7,834 bases of DNA from Thermoanaerobacterium sp. (lineage in GTDB: Bacteria; Bacillota; Thermoanaerobacteria; Thermoanaerobacterales; Thermoanaerobacteraceae). The notes beneath the pieces are model-generated. The model ran no database searches. It saw only the letters and a list, made by a program, of their open reading frames with translations, and was not told the DNA's origin. Below are positions 1 to 5,448 of this stretch, one piece after another (position 1 is the first letter of the stretch; each line of letters opens with the position of its first letter). Where the stretch lies: NCBI GenBank assembly GCA_029960905.1, contig JASBVU010000077.1, positions 1 through 7,834 on the forward strand, in the 5' to 3' direction. The translations under genes were made by a program, and so were the position numbers.

Positions 1-154
1 TATACTTTATAAATCAATAACATTTATAGCAAATAAGAAAATTGCTGGAGTAATAATGGGAGCAAAAAAACCAATTATTTTAACATCACGGTCTGACTCT
101 AGTGAATCCAAATTTAATTCGATATTACTTGCATCAATTGTTGCAGATGCTTAA
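1..154 (+). CDS. ptb: Phosphate (iso)butyryltransferase, C-terminal fragment
   Basis: The last 50 codons of a gene whose start lies outside the window; the first whole codon is at base 2 and the TAA stop at 152-154. The readable tail contains the stretch AGVIMGAKKPIILTSRSDS (19 residues). This matches the C-terminal signature of the phosphate acetyl/butyryltransferase family, where a conserved G-A-(K)-x-P-I-V-L-T-S-R-(A/S)-D-S segment lines the active site. Family members convert acyl-CoA plus phosphate to acyl phosphate plus CoA in the cytoplasm. The butyryl/branched-chain assignment, rather than acetyl, is inferred from the leucine dehydrogenase gene 76 bases downstream and the butyrate kinase gene after it, the same order as ptb-bcd-buk in Bacillus. 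No terminator separates it from the next gene, so co-transcription is likely. Only the tail is visible, so substrate preference cannot be judged from the sequence. Confidence 0.85.
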   Translation, partial: ILYKSITFIANKKIAGVIMGAKKPIILTSRSDSSESKFNSILLASIVADA

Positions 155-230
155 TGTATTTTGAATCTAAAATTCAGATATATTCGGCAACGGTAGTTGC
201 TAAAAATATATTAAAAAGGAGAGATGATTT

Positions 231-1298
231 ATGAAATTATTTGATATAATGGAGGAACTGGACTACGAAAACGTTGTATTATGTCATGATAAAACATCTG
301 GTCTAAAGGCTGTAATAGCAATACACGATACAACACTTGGGCCTGCACTAGGGGGCTGTAGAATGTGGACTTATGATACGGAAGAAGATGCAATAAATGA
401 TGCATTAAGACTTGCAAGGGGTATGACCTATAAAAATGCTGCAGCGGGTTTAAATCTCGGTGGTGCCAAGACTGTTATTATAGGAAATCCACGAAAGGAT
501 AAGAGCGAGGCTCTATTTAGAAGTTTAGGCAGATTTATACAAGGTCTTAATGGAAGGTATATAACCGCTGAAGATGTTGGGACAAATATGAAAGACATGG
601 ATTATATAAGTATGGAAACAAATTATGTGGCGGGACTTGCTGAGAAAAGTGGTGATCCATCTCCTTTTACAGCATATGGAGTTTTTAGAGGTATTCAAGC
701 AGCTTGTGAAGAAATATTTGGAACAACTGAATTGAGTGGCAGAACAGTTGCTATTCAAGGTGTTGGAAATGTAGGATATCATTTAGCAAAATATTTGCAT
801 GAAGCAGGAGCAAGATTAATAATTACAGATATTTTTGAAGATAATGTGAAAAGAGCTGTTAATGAATTTAATGCTGAATATGTAAAACCTGATGATATCT
901 ATGGCGTTAATTGCGATATATTTGCACCATGTGCACTTGGTGCAGTAATAAATGATGAGACAATACCGTATCTAAAATGTAAAATTGTTGCAGGGTCTTC
1001 AAATAATCAATTGAAGGAAGAAAGACATGGAGAAGTCCTGCAAGAAAAAGGAATGCTTTATGTGCCTGATTTTATTATCAATGCAGGTGGTGTCATAAAT
1101 GTAGCCGAAGAATTACATCCATCTGGCTATAATAAAGAAAGGTCAATGAGAAAAGTTTCTATGGTATATGACAATGTAAAAAAAGTCATACAAAAATCAA
1201 AGGAAGAAAATATTCCAACTTGCGTTGCTGCTGATATGGTGGCTGAAGAAAGAATTAAAACTATAAAGGATGTAAAAGATAACTTTATAGGGAAATAA
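231..1298 (+). CDS. bcd: Leucine/valine dehydrogenase (Glu/Leu/Phe/Val dehydrogenase family)
   Basis: A 355-residue protein, close to the usual length (about 365) of bacterial leucine dehydrogenases. The family catalyses NAD-dependent reversible deamination of Leu, Val and Ile to the 2-oxoacid plus ammonia. The N-terminal catalytic domain has GGCRMW (41-46), K68 in MTYK, K80 in GGAK and D115 in AEDVGT; these correspond in number to the substrate-binding and catalytic Lys/Lys/Asp of characterised leucine dehydrogenases. The Rossmann domain has GVGNVG (177-182) and an acidic residue, D200, at the end of the second strand, which favours NAD over [12 protein letters not shown] (234-241), AGSSNNQL (254-261) and NAGGVINV (284-291) complete the family pattern. 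The residue before K80 is Ala where most relatives have Gly. ATG 231 is preceded by AAGGAG at 216-221 with a 9-base gap. It follows ptb by 76 bases and precedes buk by 167. The symbol bcd follows Bacillus subtilis usage. Preference among Leu, Val and Ile is not readable. Confidence 0.93.
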   Translation: MKLFDIMEELDYENVVLCHDKTSGLKAVIAIHDTTLGPALGGCRMWTYDTEEDAINDALRLARGMTYKNAAAGLNLGGAKTVIIGNPRKDKSEALFRSLGRFIQGLNGRYITAEDVGTNMKDMDYISMETNYVAGLAEKSGDPSPFTAYGVFRGIQAACEEIFGTTELSGRTVAIQGVGNVGYHLAKYLHEAGARLIITDIFEDNVKRAVNEFNAEYVKPDDIYGVNCDIFAPCALGAVINDETIPYLKCKIVAGSSNNQLKEERHGEVLQEKGMLYVPDFIINAGGVINVAEELHPSGYNKERSMRKVSMVYDNVKKVIQKSKEENIPTCVAADMVAEERIKTIKDVKDNFIGK

Positions 1299-1346
1299 AC
1301 TCTATTTATTAAATATCTCTTAATAACTGCTTTATAGTTTTAATTG

Positions 1347-1438
1347 AATTCGGTAAGTTTTTATAAACCTTTATATATTAGGTTTTAGACTTAAATATTT
1401 ATATAACTATAATAATTCGATGGCTAACTTGCCGAATT
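1347..1438 (+). promoter_or_regulatory. 13-bp inverted repeat with 66-base spacer in the buk upstream region
   Basis: The left arm AATTCGGTAAGTT (1347-1359) and right arm AACTTGCCGAATT (1426-1438) are complementary over 13 positions, with a single T/G pair that would be a G-U wobble in RNA. The centres are 79 bp apart. A smaller 6-bp dyad lies inside (AAACCT 1365-1370, AGGTTT 1380-1385), as does a -10-like TATAAT (1408-1413). The arms could be paired operator sites flanking the promoter, or the base of an RNA structure in a longer read-through transcript. A 9-base piece of the same motif, ATTCGGCAA, recurs at 182-190 upstream of the leucine dehydrogenase gene. An AT-only 7-bp hairpin (1306-1326) just after the dehydrogenase stop is too weak to call a terminator. 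The function is unknown. Confidence 0.45.
1386..1413 (+). promoter_or_regulatory. Possible sigma-A-type promoter for buk
   Basis: TATAAT at 1408-1413 is a perfect -10 box, with TAGACT at 1386-1391 (4 of 6 to TTGACA) at a 16-base spacing. Transcription would begin near 1420, about 45 bases before the chosen buk start. The right arm of the inverted repeat would then lie at roughly +6 to +18. AT-rich DNA yields such boxes by chance, and buk could also be read from upstream. Confidence 0.35.
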
Positions 1439-1452
1439 ATCTTAAATTTTAT

Positions 1453-1458
1453 GGAGGG
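1453..1458 (+). promoter_or_regulatory. Ribosome binding site deciding the buk start
   Basis: GGAGGG lies 7 bases before TTG 1466. The alternative ATG at 1451 overlaps this site, so it could not use it, and no other purine-rich site precedes that ATG. Confidence 0.7.
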
Positions 1459-1465
1459 AATTCTT

Positions 1466-2533
1466 TTGTTTCTAATCCTTGCAATAAATCCTGGTTCTAC
1501 ATCGACAAAGATTTCAGTGTTTGAAGATAAAAATCTTTTATTTACTGAAACATTGCGACACAGCGTTTCTGAGTTTAGCCAATATAAAACTATATATGAT
1601 CAATTGGATTTTAGAAAGAATAGTATTTTGGAAATGCTGAATAGAAAGAATTTTTCGTTGTCAAAATTAAATGCAGTCGTCGGAAGAGGCGGCCTATTAA
1701 AACCGATAAAAAGTGGCACGTACATTGTAAATGAAAAGATGATATTAGATTTAAAAGAAGCAAAAAGAGGGGAACATGCATCAAATCTTGGAGGCATAAT
1801 CGCATACGAATTAGCTAAAAATCATGATATACCTGCATTTATAGTTGATCCAGTTGTCGTTGATGAGCTGGATGACGTTGCTAGAATTACTGGAATGCCT
1901 GAAATTCAGAAATCCAGTATATTTCACGCTTTGAATCAAAAAGCCATAGGAAGACGTTTATCTTCTGAATTAAAAAAGAAATACGAAGATGTCAACCTTA
2001 TAATCGCACATTTAGGCGGAGGAATTTCGGTTGGAGCTCATAAGCATGGTCAGGTAATAGATGTAAATGATGCTTTAAATGGGGAAGGACCATTTTCACC
2101 TGAAAGGGCGGGAGGACTTCCAACGTTAGAACTTGTAAGATTGTGTTACAGCGGCAAATATACTTTTGAAGAAATGAAAAAGAAGGTATTAGGTGGCGGT
2201 GGCCTAGTAGCACATCTTAAAACGAACGATGTAAAAGAAGTATACAATATGATAGAAAGTGGCAATAAAAGTGCGGAATTAATACTTGATGCAATGGCGT
2301 ATAAAACAGCAAAAGAGATTGGAGCAATGGCTGTAGCTTTAAACGGCAAAGTTGATGCTATAGGAATTACAGGTGGTATAGCATACAATGAAGATTTTGT
2401 AAAGCGCATTTCAAGTAGAGTTAATTTTATAGCTCCTGTGTATGTTTATCCAGGAGAAGATGAGATGCAAGCACTTGCTGAAGGAGCATACCGTGTCTTA
2501 AGTGGAGAAGAAGAAGCAAAAGTGTATGAATAA
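1466..2533 (+). CDS. buk: Butyrate kinase / branched-chain fatty acid kinase
   Basis: A 355-residue acyl kinase of the ASKHA superfamily (acetate/butyrate kinase), the usual length for butyrate kinases. It converts butyryl or branched acyl phosphate plus ADP to the free acid plus ATP in the cytoplasm. Visible motifs are NPGSTSTK (8-15), the N-terminal phosphate-binding signature; HLGGG (182-186); GEGPFSPERAG (207-217), typical of butyrate rather than acetate kinases; GGIAYN (303-308); and PGEDEM (329-334). The TTG start is preferred over ATG 1451 because GGAGGG sits 7 bases upstream. It also places NPGSTSTK at residue 8, as expected for the family; the ATG would add five residues encoded over the ribosome binding site itself. 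With the neighbouring ptb and leucine dehydrogenase genes, the likely substrates are isobutyryl, isovaleryl and 2-methylbutyryl phosphate, although n-butyryl phosphate is not excluded. The oxidoreductase operon begins 31 bases after its stop, so read-through is likely. Confidence 0.93.
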   Translation: MFLILAINPGSTSTKISVFEDKNLLFTETLRHSVSEFSQYKTIYDQLDFRKNSILEMLNRKNFSLSKLNAVVGRGGLLKPIKSGTYIVNEKMILDLKEAKRGEHASNLGGIIAYELAKNHDIPAFIVDPVVVDELDDVARITGMPEIQKSSIFHALNQKAIGRRLSSELKKKYEDVNLIIAHLGGGISVGAHKHGQVIDVNDALNGEGPFSPERAGGLPTLELVRLCYSGKYTFEEMKKKVLGGGGLVAHLKTNDVKEVYNMIESGNKSAELILDAMAYKTAKEIGAMAVALNGKVDAIGITGGIAYNEDFVKRISSRVNFIAPVYVYPGEDEMQALAEGAYRVLSGEEEAKVYE

Positions 2534-2551
2534 GATAATATAAAATATGAT

Positions 2552-2556
2552 GGAGA
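2552..2556 (+). promoter_or_regulatory. Ribosome binding site deciding the ferredoxin-subunit start
   Basis: GGAGA, continuing as TGAT, resembles the extended anti-16S match GGAGGTGAT with one mismatch. It lies 8 bases before TTG 2565. Of the upstream in-frame ATGs, 2547 and 2550 precede or overlap the site, 2556 overlaps its last base, and 2559 leaves only 2 bases. Confidence 0.5.
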
Positions 2557-2564
2557 TGATGAGA

Positions 2565-2777
2565 TTGAAGCAAGTCATATTTAACGAAAACTTATGCAAA
2601 AGCTGTGAACTATGCGTTGAAGCATGCCCAAAACACATAATAGAAATGGATAAAGACAAATTAAACATAAAAGGATACCATCCAGCCATGATAAGAGAAG
2701 AAAACATGGAAAAATGCATAAGCTGTGGATTCTGCGCAATAATGTGCCCAGACACAGTCATAACAGTGATAAAATAA
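2565..2777 (+). CDS. 2x[4Fe-4S] ferredoxin subunit of 2-oxoacid:ferredoxin oxidoreductase
   Basis: A 70-residue bacterial-type ferredoxin with two complete CxxCxxCxxxCP motifs: Cys 11, 14, 17, 21 and Cys 51, 54, 57, 61. The linker of about 30 residues is the pattern of the delta/ferredoxin subunit of VOR- and KOR-type oxidoreductases. It would carry electrons from the thiamine-containing alpha-beta core to external ferredoxin. The TTG start gives an N-terminus MKQVIFNE before the first cluster motif, as in relatives; an ATG at 2559 would add two residues and one at 2547 six, so the start is not certain. The alpha gene begins 15 bases after its stop, with gamma last in the set, so this is the first gene of a four-gene unit. 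Base use changes sharply here compared with buk: the coding strand becomes A- and C-rich and T-poor. In Methanothermobacter the equivalent small protein is VorC; naming varies, so no symbol is given. Confidence 0.9.
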   Translation: MKQVIFNENLCKSCELCVEACPKHIIEMDKDKLNIKGYHPAMIREENMEKCISCGFCAIMCPDTVITVIK

Positions 2778-2792
2778 AAAGGGGGGATAGAA

Positions 2793-3857
2793 ATGGCAAA
2801 AGTACTGATGAAAGGAAATGAAGCACTGGCTGAAGCTGCAATACAAGCCGGGTGCAGGCATTATTTCGGTTATCCAATAACACCACAAAACGAAGTAACA
2901 GCATATATGGCAAAAAGAATGCCAGAAGTAGGAGGGGTATTCTTACAGGCAGAAAGCGAAGTATCAGCAATAAACATGGTATACGGAGCAGGAGGAGCAG
3001 GAGCAAGAGTCCTTATCACATCATCAAGTCCTGGTATAAGCCTGATGCAAGAAGGAATATCATATATAGCAGGTGCAGAAGTACCATGCGTAATAGCCAA
3101 TATAATGAGAGGCGGACCAGGATTAGGAGGAATACAACCATCCCAATCAGACTACTTTCAAGCCACAAAAGGCGGAGGACATGGAGACTACAAACTTATA
3201 GTCCTAGCCCCATCAACAATACAAGAAATGGCAGAATTAGTACAACAAGCATTCCACATAGCTGACAAATACAGAAACCCTGTAATGATACTAGGAGACG
3301 GCATGTTAGGACAAATGATGGAGCCAGTAGACTTTGATATCCTAAAAAAAGAAGAAAACAAAATAGAAGAAAAACCATGGGCCACAACAGGCATGGGAAC
3401 GAGAAGCAAAAGAAACATAATAAACTCCTTAGAATTAGACCCACAAGTACTAGAAAAACACAACATAGAAATATTCAAAAAATACCAAAAAGCCGCCAAA
3501 GAAGAAGTACGATATGAAATGACAGACTGTGAAGAAGCAGAAATAATACTAGTAGCATATGGCACAATAGCAAGAGTCGCCAAAAACGCAATCGAACTAG
3601 CAAAAAGAGAAAACATCAAAGTAGGCTTAATAAGACCAATATCACTTTGGCCATTTCCAGAAGAACCATTCAAAAAAACAAGAGATCACGTAAAAGCCTA
3701 TTTAACAATAGAGATGAGCATGGGACAGATGGTAGAAGACGTAAAACTAGCAGTCAACGGACAAAAAGAAGTCCATTTTTACGGAAGAGTAGGAGGAATG
3801 GTACCAGAACCGATGGCAATACTAGAAGAAATCAAGAAAATAAGGGGGAAAAAATAA
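2793..3857 (+). CDS. vorB: 2-oxoacid (2-ketoisovalerate-type):ferredoxin oxidoreductase alpha subunit VorB
   Basis: A 354-residue alpha subunit, full length for VorB. It joins the beta subunit to form the thiamine diphosphate active site that decarboxylates a 2-oxoacid and transfers the acyl group to CoA. Visible motifs are GYPITPQNEV (26-35), the domain I signature with the YPITP loop; RGGPGLGG followed by QPSQSD (106-120); GGGHGDYK (127-134); and RPISLWPFP (281-289), the start of the C-terminal transketolase-like domain. The QPSQSDYFQATKGGGHGD run is, as I recall, typical of VorB rather than pyruvate- or 2-oxoglutarate-specific alpha subunits, though closely related KorA-type enzymes cannot be ruled out. 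The ATG is preceded by a run of six G (2781-2786) with a 6-base gap. The stop overlaps the beta start by one base (TAATG), indicating translational coupling. The neighbouring leucine dehydrogenase, ptb and buk genes support branched-chain 2-oxoacids as substrates. The coding strand is markedly T-poor. Confidence 0.92.
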   Translation: MAKVLMKGNEALAEAAIQAGCRHYFGYPITPQNEVTAYMAKRMPEVGGVFLQAESEVSAINMVYGAGGAGARVLITSSSPGISLMQEGISYIAGAEVPCVIANIMRGGPGLGGIQPSQSDYFQATKGGGHGDYKLIVLAPSTIQEMAELVQQAFHIADKYRNPVMILGDGMLGQMMEPVDFDILKKEENKIEEKPWATTGMGTRSKRNIINSLELDPQVLEKHNIEIFKKYQKAAKEEVRYEMTDCEEAEIILVAYGTIARVAKNAIELAKRENIKVGLIRPISLWPFPEEPFKKTRDHVKAYLTIEMSMGQMVEDVKLAVNGQKEVHFYGRVGGMVPEPMAILEEIKKIRGKK

Positions 3858-4615
3858 TGGCAGTAGTATTTCAAAAAACAAAAGGACTAACCGACACGCC
3901 ATTTCACTACTGTCCAGGCTGTACACATGGCATAGTCCACAGACTTGTAGCAGAAGTAATGGAAGAATTAGGAGTATTAGACAAAGCAATAGGCGTTGCG
4001 CCAGTAGGATGCGCCGTATTCGCCTACGAATACTTCAACTGTGACATGCAAGAAGCAGCCCATGGAAGAGCACCAGCAGTAGCCACAGGCATAAAAAGAG
4101 TACATCCAGACAAAATAGTATTCACATACCAAGGAGATGGAGACCTAGCAGCAATAGGAACAGCAGAAACAGTACACGCAGCAGCAAGAGGAGAAAACAT
4201 AACAGTAATATTCATAAACAATGCCATATACGGCATGACAGGAGGCCAAATGGCACCAACATCATTAATAGGCCAAGAAACCCTTACAACACCGTACGGA
4301 AGAAAACCAGAAAACAACGGATACCCAATAAAAATGTGTGAAATGCTATCAACATTAGAAGGAGCATCATACATCGAAAGAGTATCAGTATACGATGTAA
4401 AACACGTATTAAACGCCAAAAAAGCAATCAAAAATGCATTCACAGCACAAATAAACAAAAAAGGCTTTTCAATGATAGAAGTATTGTCAAGCTGTCCAAC
4501 AAACTGGGGCATGTCACCAAACGAAGCATTAAAATGGATAAAAGACAAGATGGAGCCATACTATCCCTTAGGTGTATACAAAAACACCTTGGAGGAGGTC
4601 AAACAAAATGGATGA
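3857..4615 (+). CDS. 2-oxoacid:ferredoxin oxidoreductase beta subunit (thiamine diphosphate-binding)
   Basis: A 252-residue beta subunit. The TPP/Mg site is visible as GDGDLAAIG (93-101) followed by NNAIYGMTGGQ (121-131). Four cysteines, C19 and C22 in CPGC, C52 in PVGC and C213 in SSCP, have about the spacing of the four that hold the proximal [4Fe-4S] cluster in structurally known archaeal OFOR beta subunits, so electrons can leave the active site through this subunit. ATG 3857 is chosen although the frame is open upstream. It has GGGGG at 3844-3848 with an 8-base gap, it overlaps the alpha stop by one base, and the family N-terminus (short, then CPGC) begins there; the upstream extension only reads the alpha gene in another frame. 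The 3' end overlaps the gamma start by 8 bases. The coding strand is extremely T-poor; the 60 bases from 4141 hold only 4 T. Confidence 0.94.
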   Translation: MAVVFQKTKGLTDTPFHYCPGCTHGIVHRLVAEVMEELGVLDKAIGVAPVGCAVFAYEYFNCDMQEAAHGRAPAVATGIKRVHPDKIVFTYQGDGDLAAIGTAETVHAAARGENITVIFINNAIYGMTGGQMAPTSLIGQETLTTPYGRKPENNGYPIKMCEMLSTLEGASYIERVSVYDVKHVLNAKKAIKNAFTAQINKKGFSMIEVLSSCPTNWGMSPNEALKWIKDKMEPYYPLGVYKNTLEEVKQNG

Positions 4616-5177
4616 AAAAATAATATTTGCAGGATTTGGTGGACAGGGAATCATGTCAATGGGACTCATAATGTCATACGCTGGAATGATGGATGGAAAA
4701 AACGTATCATGGCTGCCGTCATATGGACCTGAGATGAGGGGTGGCACAGCCAACTGCCATGTTACGATATCTGATGAACCAGTAGGCTCCCCTATAATAA
4801 ACGAGGCAACTGTTGTTGTTGCAATGAATAGACCTTCTTTAGAAAAGTATGAAAAATATATTGTGCCTGGTGGAAAGCTTTTTATAAATACATCGCTAAT
4901 TGAAAAGAAAGCCGAAAGAAAGGATATAGAAATTTACGAAATTGCAGCAAATGATATTGCCAATGAATTAGGAAATCTTAAAATTGCTAATATGGTAATT
5001 TTGGGAGCTTTAGTAAGAGCGACAAATATTACAAAGTTTGAATCGGTATTAAAAGCACTTGTCGAAGTTTTAGGACCCAGCAAAGAACATCTTGTTTCTA
5101 TAAATGAAAAAGCATTAAAGAAAGGATCGGAGCTAATAGAGAATTTAAACGACAAACAAAAATCACATCTTGAATGA
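4608..5177 (+). CDS. 2-oxoacid:ferredoxin oxidoreductase gamma subunit
   Basis: A 189-residue gamma subunit, normal length. GFGGQGI (9-15) near the N-terminus and SYGPEMRGG (38-46) are the family signatures; this domain helps form the CoA-binding part of the complex. ATG 4608 is preceded by a strong GGAGGAGG (4591-4598) with a 9-base gap, and its first 8 bases overlap the end of the beta gene, which implies coupling. A 6-bp hairpin (AGGTGT 4570-4575, ACACCT 4584-4589) ends just before the ribosome binding site. Within this gene the base use changes. The first roughly 60 codons keep the T-poor style of the three preceding genes. The rest returns to the T-rich style of the flanking genes; the 60 bases from 4981 hold 21 T. 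It is the last gene of the unit and is followed within 4 bases by a hairpin. The final residues, rich in Lys and Asn, look like an ordinary divergent tail. Confidence 0.93.
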   Translation: MDEKIIFAGFGGQGIMSMGLIMSYAGMMDGKNVSWLPSYGPEMRGGTANCHVTISDEPVGSPIINEATVVVAMNRPSLEKYEKYIVPGGKLFINTSLIEKKAERKDIEIYEIAANDIANELGNLKIANMVILGALVRATNITKFESVLKALVEVLGPSKEHLVSINEKALKKGSELIENLNDKQKSHLE

Positions 5178-5180
5178 AAG

Positions 5181-5221
5181 AAATGCAGTAAAAATATTCA
5201 TGAAGTATATTTTGCATTTTT
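5181..5221 (+). terminator. Probable intrinsic terminator of the oxidoreductase operon
   Basis: AAATGCA (5181-5187) pairs with TGCATTT (5213-5219). The stem continues inward, after a 2-base bulge, as AAA/TTT and, past one mismatch, ATA/TAT. The 3' arm runs into a short T tract (5217-5221). The hairpin starts 3 bases after the gamma stop. It is AT-rich, so termination may be partial. Confidence 0.6.
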
Positions 5222-5329
5222 GAAGGATTTTTGAAATGTGCGTCGAATATAATAAGGTGGAAAACGATAGATGCTTTGTAAAAACTTTAATAACAGGTTG
5301 TGTGCTAGTAATTTTTTTATCTTTCTTTT

Positions 5330-5379
5330 ATTAAAATATTTTAATTTTAATTAAAATATTCTTACAATTAATATTTTAA
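5330..5379 (+). promoter_or_regulatory. Cluster of AT-rich palindromes upstream of the OPT transporter gene
   Basis: ATTAAAATATTTTAAT (5330-5345) is a perfect 16-bp palindrome. ATTTTAATTAAAAT (5344-5357) is a perfect 14-bp palindrome. TTAAAATATT (5351-5360) is repeated inverted as AATATTTTAA (5370-5379) with a 9-base spacer. The 10-mer thus occurs four times in 50 bases, counting both strands. This could be a multi-site operator or an RNA hairpin ahead of the transporter, but in such AT-rich DNA chance symmetry is a real alternative. The rest of the gap (5222-5448) holds a TATAAT at 5248-5253 without a suitable -35 box, and an orphan GGGAGGTGG at 5382-5390 with no suitably spaced start codon. 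No riboswitch or T-box consensus was recognised. Confidence 0.35.
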
Positions 5380-5448
5380 ACGGGAGGTGGTTATAGAAAG
5401 AAAAAGCTTAAACAAATTATTTAAAATTAGTACGAAAGGAGAAAGGAT

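Noticed and set aside
184..201. A sigma-54-like -24/-12 element (GGCA, 7 bases, TTGC) upstream of leucine dehydrogenase, tempting because Bacillus bkd is sigma-L/BkdR controlled
   Set aside because: The consensus needs 6 bases between GGCA and TTGC and spacing is strict; this has one too many. The same bases also form a 5-bp hairpin (GCAAC/GTTGC), so the match may be incidental.
1306..1326. TTATTAA...TTAATAA hairpin as the terminator of leucine dehydrogenase
   Set aside because: The 7-bp stem is entirely A/T with no following T tract, too weak to call, especially in a likely thermophile.
1421..1432. TGGC...TTGC in the right dyad arm as a sigma-54 promoter before buk
   Set aside because: GG and GC are only 9 bases apart start to start instead of 12.
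3188..3673. A 161-codon open frame on the - strand opposite the alpha gene
   Set aside because: Same cause as the beta-gene antisense frame: a composition artefact of the T-poor block, opposite a well-supported coding sequence.
3647..3856. A 70-residue N-terminal extension of the beta subunit reading into the alpha gene
   Set aside because: It is an Arg/Lys-rich shadow of the alpha gene in another frame. ATG 3857 has its own ribosome binding site and gives the normal beta-subunit length.
4024..4548. A 174-codon open frame on the - strand opposite the beta gene
   Set aside because: It lies wholly within a gene with clear TPP and cysteine motifs. Its length follows from the T-poor + strand, which lacks the trinucleotides that would make stops on the other strand; no ribosome site or family resemblance was seen.
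5248..5253. TATAAT as the promoter of the OPT gene
   Set aside because: No acceptable -35 box at 16-18 bases; the nearest TTGAAA (5231-5236) leaves an 11-base spacer.
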